A stretch of 9,360 nucleotides of DNA, taken from JAWXCM01 sp034408745. GTDB lineage: Bacteria > Acidobacteriota > Terriglobia > Bryobacterales > Bryobacteraceae. Under the pieces are notes generated by a model. That model made no database searches. It saw only the letters and a list, made by a program, of their open reading frames with translations, and had not been told where the DNA came from. A program made the position numbers and the translations under genes. The stretch spans positions 1 to 9,360 of the forward strand of contig JAWXCM010000218.1 in NCBI GenBank assembly GCA_034408745.1. Reading direction: 5' to 3'. Below, one piece after another: positions 1-7,362 of the stretch; position 1 is the stretch's first letter, and each line of letters begins with the position of its first letter.

Positions 1-2
1 AA

Positions 3-857
3 GGGGGGCAGGCCCCCAGGCCTGCGGCGGGTCCCCAGACCCGCCTGTTCACTCCCGAGGCCACCACCGAAATCCCAAGAGAATACATCTTCGGCTGGGC
101 CGAAACCCCGGAAGCAAGAAGCTACGCCGAGACCCACATCGACCGCCTTCAAAAGACGCTGGCCATCACCCCGCCAGGAGGCCCCGGCAAGCGAATCCTC
201 GAAATGGGAGCCTACCTGCAAATCACCCCCGCGCTAAAGACCCGCCTCCGCTACGAAGAGGTGAGAGGCTGCTACTACGGAACCCTCGGCCACATCGACC
301 ACAAAGAAATCACCTCCGAATCCGGAGAAATATTCACCTGTGAAGTCGACCATTTCGACGCCGAGCGCGACCCATTTCCATACCCCGACGAGCATTTCGA
401 CACAATTCTCTGCTGCGAGCTTCTGGAGCACCTGCCCACCGACCCCATGCACATGATGTGTGAGATCAACCGCATCCTGAAACCCGGCGGCCACCTCGTC
501 ATTACCACCCCGAACATCTGCGGTCTCCGAGCCATCTCAGCCATCCTCCAGGGCTACCACCCGGGCTTCTTCCCCGCCTACATCCGGCCCTCCGCCGACG
601 GCACCGACACCGGAGCCCGGCACGCCCGCGAATACGCCCCGCGCGAGCTCGCATACCTCTTCCGCGACTCCGGCTTCCACCTCACCCTCCTCGACACCGG
701 TGAGTTCAAAGACGAGCCTCACCCCGAACACGAATGGGCCCGCCATCTCCTGCAGACCTACAAGCTCGAGCACCAGCTGCGCGGCGACGGCCTCTACGCC
801 GCAGGCGCAAAACACGGCCCCGTCCGCAATCGATACCCGTCCTGGCTGTACAGTTAG
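3..857 (+). CDS. SAM-dependent class I methyltransferase (5' partial)
   Basis: Probable S-adenosylmethionine-dependent methyltransferase of the Methyltransf_11/23 type, acting on an unknown substrate in the cytoplasm. The frame is open from base 3 to the TAG at 855-857 (284 codons). It has no ATG, GTG or TTG before the ATG at 204. That ATG lies inside the SAM-binding motif I (RILEMGAYLQ), so it cannot be the true start; the gene must begin before the window or use a rare codon such as the CTG at 45. The motif I loop is atypical: E-M-G-A-Y-L-Q instead of the usual ExGxGxG. Downstream, the FDTILCCELLEHLP block (from about base 396) and the EINRILKPGGHLVITTPN block (to about base 515) are classic motifs for this fold. 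The region before motif I (EIPREYIFGWAETPEARSY) looks like real coding sequence. The first ~15 codons lie in a palindromic repeat and read as a Pro/Gly/Ala-rich stretch. Only 4 bases separate it from the export permease, so it probably modifies a glycan or glycan precursor. That role is inferred from context. Confidence 0.85.
   Translation, partial: GGQAPRPAAGPQTRLFTPEATTEIPREYIFGWAETPEARSYAETHIDRLQKTLAITPPGGPGKRILEMGAYLQITPALKTRLRYEEVRGCYYGTLGHIDHKEITSESGEIFTCEVDHFDAERDPFPYPDEHFDTILCCELLEHLPTDPMHMMCEINRILKPGGHLVITTPNICGLRAISAILQGYHPGFFPAYIRPSADGTDTGARHAREYAPRELAYLFRDSGFHLTLLDTGEFKDEPHPEHEWARHLLQTYKLEHQLRGDGLYAAGAKHGPVRNRYPSWLYS
8..45. repeat. Two adjacent perfect hairpins with the same CCCA loop
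   Basis: Bases 8-25 form a perfect 7-bp stem (GCAGGCC / GGCCTGC) around the loop CCCA. Bases 26-45 form a perfect 8-bp stem (GGCGGGTC / GACCCGCC), also around CCCA, with no base between the two hairpins. A competing stem pairs G4-G8 with C13-C17 around CAGG. The layout resembles dispersed palindromic (REP-like) elements of GC-rich genomes, but only this copy is visible. No T-run follows, which argues against an intrinsic terminator. The element lies in the open methyltransferase frame. It may therefore be an intragenic insertion, or it may mark the boundary with the preceding gene if translation starts just after it. Confidence 0.7.
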
Positions 858-861
858 GTCG

Positions 862-2016
862 ATGCCCGCCGCCGTCCAGCTCGACACCGCGACCCGCAGC
901 CTCACCATCACCGGCCCGCCGTCCGAAGGCCCGCTCCTCGGCTATCAAATCTACGACCCCGATTCCGGCACCTTCGTCCTCGAAGGCCCGTGGCAGCAGC
1001 CCACTTCGACCCTCCAAATCCCCATCCCACCCGAGCGTGGCCGCTACCGCATCTACGTCTCCGCCCTCGACGAAACCAACGGATGGGCCTGGGCGCAAAA
1101 CCAGCCGTTCCTATTAATCGAAGTCTCCGTCGACCACGGCCACGCAACGCTCATCGAGCACCGCACCAGCACCCTCCGAGCCATCCAAACCCGAGCCTTC
1201 TTCACCGCCGCGCGCAAAGCCTTCACCCTGCCCGTCGAGACCATCTGGACCAACCGCAGTCTCATCCGCTCCATGGTTCGACGCGACATCATGGCCCGTT
1301 ACCGGGGCAGTGCCGGCGACCTCCTCTGGGCCGTCCTCAACCCGCTGCTGCTGATGGCAACCTACTTCTTCGTCTTCGGCGTAGTGCTGCAATCGCGCCT
1401 CGGTACCGACACCAGCAAGACCGGCTTCGTGCTCTACCTGCTCGCCGGAATGCTCCCCTGGCTCGCGTTCAGCGAAGCCGTGGGCCGCTCCCCATACGTC
1501 CTCCTCGAGCACCGAAACTTCATTAAGAAATTAGTATTCCCCGTAGAAATCCTGCCAATTACGCAGACCTTCGCCGCGCTCGTAACCCAGGCCTTCGCCC
1601 TTGGCATCTTCGTCATCGCGCTCGTCGTCATCAGAGGGTCATTCCCCGTCACCGCCCTCTGGCTCCCTGCGCTCCTCATCCCACAGATCCTGTTCACCGC
1701 CGGAATCGCGTGGTTCCTCGCCGCCCTCGGCGTCTTCCTCAGGGACCTCGGCCAGATCATCGGTTTCTTACTCACGCTCTGGTTCTTCCTCACGCCCATT
1801 TGTTACCCCGAAGCGTCACTCCCCGCACCCGCCGCAGCAATCCTCACAAAGAACCCCATCTACGCCCTCGTCCGAGGCTACCGGGCCATCTTCCTCGAAG
1901 CCTCCGCCCCGTCCCCCGATTCACTGTGGAAACTATGGCTCGTCGCATGCGTCGTATTCATCGCGGGATATGCGTGGTTCCACAAACTGCGCAAGAGCTT
2001 CGCAGACGTGGTCTAA
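862..2016 (+). CDS. ABC-2 type permease for polysaccharide export, with N-terminal extension
   Basis: Membrane subunit of an ABC exporter of the Wzm/TagG/KpsM type, which moves lipid-linked polysaccharide across the inner membrane with a separate ATPase. Residues ~125-384 form the ABC2_membrane domain. It begins with the amphipathic stretch SLIRSMVRRDIMARYRGS and has six hydrophobic segments at about 153-176, 189-208, 232-257, 266-289, 298-316 and 355-373. Two motifs typical of the family are RDLGQIIGF...FFLTPICYP and NPIYALVRGYRAIFL. The usual length is about 260 residues; this one has 384 because of a ~120-residue soluble N-terminal region rich in alternating hydrophobic residues (roughly 5-90), probably a beta-sandwich. 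I chose the ATG at 862 because the 54 in-frame codons upstream lie over the methyltransferase gene and read as low-complexity Ser/Thr/Pro; an AGG overlapping the upstream stop could serve as ribosome site. No ATPase gene is in the window, so the partner must lie upstream or elsewhere. Confidence 0.9.
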   Translation: MPAAVQLDTATRSLTITGPPSEGPLLGYQIYDPDSGTFVLEGPWQQPTSTLQIPIPPERGRYRIYVSALDETNGWAWAQNQPFLLIEVSVDHGHATLIEHRTSTLRAIQTRAFFTAARKAFTLPVETIWTNRSLIRSMVRRDIMARYRGSAGDLLWAVLNPLLLMATYFFVFGVVLQSRLGTDTSKTGFVLYLLAGMLPWLAFSEAVGRSPYVLLEHRNFIKKLVFPVEILPITQTFAALVTQAFALGIFVIALVVIRGSFPVTALWLPALLIPQILFTAGIAWFLAALGVFLRDLGQIIGFLLTLWFFLTPICYPEASLPAPAAAILTKNPIYALVRGYRAIFLEASAPSPDSLWKLWLVACVVFIAGYAWFHKLRKSFADVV

Positions 2017-2026
2017 CATAATCCCA

Positions 2027-3156
<1,130 letters not shown>

Positions 3157-3172
<16 letters not shown>

Positions 3173-3852
3173 TCGACGACTTTTGTTTTGCCAGGGAACG
3201 CCCGATTCAAAAATGAAACAAAGGGAATTAATTCCACCAAATGCCGTTTTAATACGACAAAAGCATCCGCCTGCAAAGCCACTTCCGGAGCCATGGTAGT
3301 CTCCAGCAGAAAATCCTTCATCTTCAGATACTCGATGGCCGGATGAGCGGGGTCGAAACCTCTCGGAGGCCGAGTCAGCTTATCACCCTGGATCTCCCCA
3401 AACATCTCCCGGACAGGCTTCCTCCGGAGCAACTTAGTAAGTGCCGCATGCTCCGCCGCGATATGATTCCGGACCTTCAGCAGCAACTCATTCGAGCAAT
3501 GATAAAGCCCGGCGGCAATCAAAAACTCATCGGTGGAAAGGTGAAAATAGAGCCCCGCCCCGCCGTCCTTCCCCAGCCGCTGGTGCCAAAGCAGCGCTCC
3601 GACATGAGTCTTGTAAGGAGTCTTGTCCTCACCAAACCGGGTATCCCGATAAATCCGATACACCGACTTACCCGGGTCGGTAACATACTCCGGCGGCAGC
3701 ACCTGATTCAGCGCCTCGACCGTCGCCATCGTCGGCCCACGCAACAAAGCCTCATACTCGTCCTTACGAGGCTGAAACCACTCCCGATCGTTGTTCTCCT
3801 TCAACTCCCGAAGAAACGCAAGCGCCTTCGGCTCAAACATAGTCCCGCTCAA
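3157..3852 (-). CDS. DUF2461 / TIGR02453 family protein
   Basis: Conserved protein of unknown biochemical function, 231 residues, close to the usual size of this family. Recognisable blocks are the N-terminal FLRELKENNDREWFQPRKDEY (about 13-33) and the charged RIYRDTRFGEDKTPYKTHVG block (about 66-85), followed by GLYFHLSTDEFLIAAGLY (100-117). No signal peptide or membrane segment is seen, so it is probably cytoplasmic. Two starts are possible: the TTG at 3852, preceded by GAGG at a 7-base spacing, or the ATG at 3840 (MFEPKAL), which fits the usual family start but has no good ribosome site. The coding strand is the minus strand. Its last 16 bases overlap the convergent acyl-CoA dehydrogenase gene. 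It lies 29 bases behind the SDR-like gene on the same strand and is probably cotranscribed with it. Confidence 0.92.
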
Positions 3853-3859
3853 ATTCTTA

Positions 3860-3863
3860 CCTC
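3860..3863 (-). promoter_or_regulatory. Ribosome binding site supporting a TTG start
   Basis: On the minus strand GAGG at 3863-3860 is followed by a 7-base spacer and then TTG at 3852-3850. The alternative ATG at 3840 lies 19 bases from this site, too far for normal pairing. This is the main sequence argument for the TTG start of the DUF2461 gene; the family's usual N-terminus argues the other way. Confidence 0.5.
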
Positions 3864-3881
3864 AACCTCGCCGCCAACGTC

Positions 3882-4742
3882 TCAGGCATGACTGGCTCGA
3901 ACAGAGTCGCTGCTCACATTCTGTCGGAAATAGTCGCCAAGCTTCCGGACGCCATCCTGCGGAGCCACGCAGTCCATCGACGACACCGCAATCCCAAACT
4001 CGGCCAGCGCGGCAATCCGTGGGTTAAACGGTTTCATCAGCATCGGCACCGGAGCCATCGCCCACCCAGGAACCGCCATCACGGACGGCTTCGCCCCCAG
4101 CGCTTCGAAAGCCATCTCCGTGATCCGACGCCGCGTGAAAATCTCCGGTCCGCCAACCGGAATATCCACCCGCCCGAGTATCAGCGCCTCCACGCAGGCC
4201 TTCGCCGCATCCATCTCATGAACCGGGTTGGTTTTCGCCGAGCCGCCGTTAATCGCCACCCCGCGACCCTGCCGTGCCATGTTCAGAATTTCCAGATAGA
4301 AGGAGAACAACCCGGTTGGCCGAACCACCGCATACTCCAGGCCCGACCCCGCCAGTTCCCCGACAAACGCCTCGTGATACTTCGCATACTCCGTCTGAGC
4401 CAGCTCCGGCCCATTCGCCAGCGACACATAGACGAACTTAGGCACCGCTTGACGTTTGGCGTCGGCCAGCAGATTGCAGTTGCCCTGCCAGTCCACCTCG
4501 CGAAACCCGGTCCTGTCGCCCCACGTGTTCAGAGACATTGAGGCCCCCGCGCAGGAGATCACCGCGTCGACTCCGTCAGTTACTTTGCGCAGTGACACTG
4601 CGTCCCGCAGGTCGGCGGTCCGGTCCTGTGCCCCCGCGCCTTGGCGGACCAGACGGCGCACCTCGTGGCCCTGCGTCTTCAGTTCCGCAACAACGCACCG
4701 GCCAAGCGCGCCCGTAGCCCCAGCCACCAGAACCATTCCCAT
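3882..4742 (-). CDS. NAD(P)-binding atypical SDR / NmrA-like protein
   Basis: Rossmann-fold protein of the atypical short-chain dehydrogenase / NAD(P)H-binding (NmrA-like) group, 286 residues, predicted cytoplasmic. The nucleotide-binding motif GATGALG is at residues 8-14, right after the first strand MVLVA. Arg29, Arg30 and Arg33 after the second strand would suit NADP(H), which is an inference. Further family blocks are VDAVISCAGAS (58-68), KFVYVSLAN (102-110) and the GLEYAVVRPTGLF stretch (134-146). The Tyr-x-x-x-Lys active site of classical SDRs is not clearly present (Tyr119-Ala-Lys-Tyr), as in many atypical members, so it may be a reductase/isomerase or a redox sensor. The ATG at 4742 has GGGAGAG 10 bases upstream and is preferred over the ATG two codons later. 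It heads a probable two-gene minus-strand operon with the DUF2461 gene and is divergent from the cytochrome gene. Confidence 0.9.
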   Translation of the reverse strand: MGMVLVAGATGALGRCVVAELKTQGHEVRRLVRQGAGAQDRTADLRDAVSLRKVTDGVDAVISCAGASMSLNTWGDRTGFREVDWQGNCNLLADAKRQAVPKFVYVSLANGPELAQTEYAKYHEAFVGELAGSGLEYAVVRPTGLFSFYLEILNMARQGRGVAINGGSAKTNPVHEMDAAKACVEALILGRVDIPVGGPEIFTRRRITEMAFEALGAKPSVMAVPGWAMAPVPMLMKPFNPRIAALAEFGIAVSSMDCVAPQDGVRKLGDYFRQNVSSDSVRASHA

Positions 4743-4808
4743 ACGTTACAGTCTCTCCCGAATCGCCGTCTCTCTGCACGCCGCCGCAAAATCGGGCATC
4801 ATAGGACC
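4743..4808. other. Divergent intergenic region
   Basis: This 66-base gap separates the leftward SDR-like gene from the rightward cytochrome cassette and should hold promoters for both. On the minus strand a purine-rich GGGAGAG (4759-4753) is a plausible ribosome site for the SDR-like gene. On the plus strand only a weak AGGA lies 2 bases before the GTG start at 4809. I see no good -35/-10 pair on either strand, no strong inverted repeat and no riboswitch-like structure. Confidence 0.4.
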
Positions 4809-7361
4809 GTGAAGCGCTTCGCCCTGTTATGGGTAGTCACCCTCGCCGCACTGTGTGGACAAGATGCTCGGCACGATTTCGAAATGCAGGTTCGCCCAGT
4901 TCTGGCGAAGAACTGCTGGGCTTGCCACCGCCAGTCCGCCATGGGCGGCCTGCGCCTCGACAGTCGTGAAGCGATACTCAAAGGCGGTAAATCCGGGCCC
5001 GCACTGGTCGAGGGTAAGGCCGACCAAAGCCTCCTCATTCAGGCCATCACGCACCAGCACGACAAACTGAAGATGCCGCCCTCGGGCAAACTCCCCGAAG
5101 CCGACGTCGCCGTGCTCCGAACCTGGATCGACAAAGGCGCCTTCTGGCCCCCCAGCGACAAGCCCGCCACCGAGACTTCAAAGGAATACACCATCACGCC
5201 TGAGCAGCGAGCCTTCTGGTCCTTCCAGCCAGTGCCAAAGCCCGCGCCTGACGCCACCATTGACCGCTTCATCTCCCAGCGGCTGAACAAGGAAGGGCTG
5301 AAGCCCGTAGCCCGCGCCGACAAGCGCACCCTCATCCGCCGAGCCTCACTCGATCTCATCGGCCTCCCCCCGACCACCTCGGAAGTCGACGCGTTCCAGG
5401 CCGACCAGTCGCCCGACGCCTTCGCCAAAGTCATCGACCGCCTCCTCGCCTCGACGCATTACGGGGAGCGCTGGGGCCGCTACTGGCTTGATGTCGCCCG
5501 CTACTCCGACGACAAGTTCAACTCAACCATGGAGGAGCTGCACCCGAATGCCTGGCGCTATCGCAACTGGGTGATCGACGCGTTCAACTCCGACCTGCCT
5601 TACGACAAGTTCGTGAAGGCGCAGCTTGCCGGCGACAAGATCGACCAGCGTGCAGGCCTCGGCTTTTACGCGCTGAGCCCGGAGATGCAGGACGACCGCG
5701 TCGACGCCACCTCACGCGGCTTCCTCGGCCTGACCGTCGCCTGCGCCACCTGTCACGACCACAAGTTCGATCCCATCCCGACCAAAGACTTCTACTCGCT
5801 CCAGGGCGTGTTTAGCAGCACCAAGTTCGACGAGTATTCCCTCGCGCCGAAGGAAGTCGTCGACAACTGGACCGCAAAGAAAAAGCAGGTCGACGAGCTC
5901 GAAAAGGTTAACGACCGCTTCTACGAAAAACAGCGCGAGATGCTCGCCGAGATCCTCGCCTCGCAGACCGCGAAGTACCTCCTGGCCGCGGCAAAGCTGG
6001 AGCCGGCCGACGGCCTCGACACGCAGACGCTGGAGCGGATGACGCAGTACCTGGCCAAAGGCAAATGGGATCACCCCTGGCTGAAGCTCCCCGTCACGCG
6101 CGAATCCGCCATGGAGTTTCAGCGCCAGATCGTCGCCATCAATGAAGAGAAGAAGCGCATCGACGAGAAGAACCTGATCACCCTCGGAGTCGATCCCGAC
6201 CGCGGCAGGATCGCCGGCGCCACGCTGGAAACGCTCGAGCACAGGAAGTACATGCTCTGGCGCGACTTCTTTGAGCGCTCCACAAAAGATTCGGCGGGCT
6301 TCTTCAAGACCGATGAGGGAGTGTTCCACTACAACAAGGTGGGCCTCGAACGCTGGCTGGAAGGCGCCTGGAAGACCTACATTAAGGATCAGAAAGCCGA
6401 ACTGGCGCGGCTGAAGAAAGAGCTGCCGGAAAAGTATCCGCACCTGCAGGTGATCTCCGACCGGGTCAAACCAGCCGACGTCAAGATATCGATCCGCGGA
6501 GATCGCAACAATCAGGGCGAGATCGCCCCGCGCCGCTTCCTTGCGATCCTGTCGCCCGAGAACCGGAAGCCGTTCTCCAAAGGCAGCGGCCGCGAAGAAC
6601 TCGCCGAAGCCATCGCCGACCCCAACAATCCCCTCACCGCGCGAGTCTTCGTGAATCGCGTCTGGCAGCACCACTTTGGCGTCGGCATCGTTGCCACCGC
6701 CAGCAACTTCGGTCAGCTCGGTGAACGTCCCACGCACCCGGAACTGCTCGACTATCTGGCAGGCACGTTCGTGCAGGACGGCTGGTCGGTGAAGAAGCTG
6801 CACCGCGAGATCATGCTGTCCGACACCTACCAGCGCTCCACCGAAGACAGCGCTGCGAACGCGGCAAAGGACGGAGCGAACCAGTATCTGTGGCGCTTCA
6901 ACCGCAACCGGCTCGACGTGGAAGCGCTCCGCGATTCCATCCTGTTTGTGTCCGGAACGCTCGACACCAAGCCCGGCGAGAAGCCGCTTCGTTTTGACGA
7001 GAAGAACTACAAGCGTACCGTCTACGGATTCATCAGCCGCCGCAAGATGGACGGCACGCTCGCGCTGTTCGACTTCCCCAATCCCAACAACACCAGCGAA
7101 TCCCGCATCATCACCAACGTGCCGCTCCAGCGGCTCTGGTTCATGAACAGCGACTTCGTGGAGAAGCAGGCCAAGGCACTGGCAGACCGTTTCTCCGGCG
7201 ACCCGAAAGACCGCATCACCGCGATGTACCGCGCTGTCTTCCACCGCGTCCCCGACCCGACAGAACTGACGTCGGGCATCCAGTACATCGAAGAATCGAA
7301 GGACTGGGCCAGCTACGCCAGAGTCCTCTTAAGCTCCAACGAATTCCTGTTTACGGACTGA
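4809..7361 (+). CDS. Secreted PSCyt1-DUF1549-DUF1553 haem c protein
   Basis: Large exported protein (850 residues) of the planctomycete-cytochrome family; its biochemical role is unknown. It starts at GTG 4809, which gives a short Sec signal peptide (VKRFALLWVVTLAALC). The 56 in-frame codons upstream overlap the divergent gene and are basic low-complexity sequence. Residues ~24-115 are the PSCyt1 domain, with haem c motif CWACH (36-40) and a likely distal ligand Met89 in KMPP. Residues ~135-345 are DUF1549/PSCyt2, with FWSFQPV, a RRASLDLIGLPPT block and a second CxxCH (CATCHDHKFDPI, from 312). Residues ~345-565 are a charged, helix-rich spacer, partly coiled-coil-like. Residues ~595-840 are DUF1553/PSD1, with NPLTARVFVNRVWQHHFG and SNFGQLGERPTHPELLDYL. 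The N-terminal domain should bind one covalent haem outside the cytoplasm; the second CxxCH is a normal feature of the family and may bind another. It is the first gene of a three-gene cassette, one base ahead of the DUF1501 gene. Confidence 0.95.
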   Translation: MKRFALLWVVTLAALCGQDARHDFEMQVRPVLAKNCWACHRQSAMGGLRLDSREAILKGGKSGPALVEGKADQSLLIQAITHQHDKLKMPPSGKLPEADVAVLRTWIDKGAFWPPSDKPATETSKEYTITPEQRAFWSFQPVPKPAPDATIDRFISQRLNKEGLKPVARADKRTLIRRASLDLIGLPPTTSEVDAFQADQSPDAFAKVIDRLLASTHYGERWGRYWLDVARYSDDKFNSTMEELHPNAWRYRNWVIDAFNSDLPYDKFVKAQLAGDKIDQRAGLGFYALSPEMQDDRVDATSRGFLGLTVACATCHDHKFDPIPTKDFYSLQGVFSSTKFDEYSLAPKEVVDNWTAKKKQVDELEKVNDRFYEKQREMLAEILASQTAKYLLAAAKLEPADGLDTQTLERMTQYLAKGKWDHPWLKLPVTRESAMEFQRQIVAINEEKKRIDEKNLITLGVDPDRGRIAGATLETLEHRKYMLWRDFFERSTKDSAGFFKTDEGVFHYNKVGLERWLEGAWKTYIKDQKAELARLKKELPEKYPHLQVISDRVKPADVKISIRGDRNNQGEIAPRRFLAILSPENRKPFSKGSGREELAEAIADPNNPLTARVFVNRVWQHHFGVGIVATASNFGQLGERPTHPELLDYLAGTFVQDGWSVKKLHREIMLSDTYQRSTEDSAANAAKDGANQYLWRFNRNRLDVEALRDSILFVSGTLDTKPGEKPLRFDEKNYKRTVYGFISRRKMDGTLALFDFPNPNNTSESRIITNVPLQRLWFMNSDFVEKQAKALADRFSGDPKDRITAMYRAVFHRVPDPTELTSGIQYIEESKDWASYARVLLSSNEFLFTD

Positions 7362-7362
7362 A

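Noticed and set aside
8..45. Intrinsic terminator at the two hairpins
   Set aside because: No T-run follows either stem on the plus strand and no A-run precedes them for the minus strand, so a terminator is not supported.
700..861. N-terminal extension of the permease to an ATG at 700
   Set aside because: It overlaps the methyltransferase gene by more than 150 bases and reads as Ser/Thr/Pro low complexity; the ATG at 862 follows the upstream stop neatly.
1601..2026. N-terminal extension of the acyl-CoA dehydrogenase to an ATG at 1601
   Set aside because: The added ~140 residues are Ser/Pro/Arg low complexity lying over the permease gene; the family start MDFSFTDEQ at 2027 is normal.
4641..4808. 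N-terminal extension of the cytochrome gene to 4641
   Set aside because: It overlaps the divergent SDR-like gene and would bury the signal peptide; the GTG at 4809 places the hydrophobic signal at the N-terminus.
4743..4808. Specific promoter or operator in the divergent gap
   Set aside because: No convincing -35/-10 spacing or inverted repeat could be found; only the presence of promoters can be inferred from gene layout.
5712..7244. A 510-codon open frame on the minus strand opposite the cytochrome gene
   Set aside because: It lies entirely inside a gene with clear family motifs on the plus strand. Its translation is Val/Leu/Gly-rich with no recognisable domain, as expected for an antisense shadow in GC-rich DNA.
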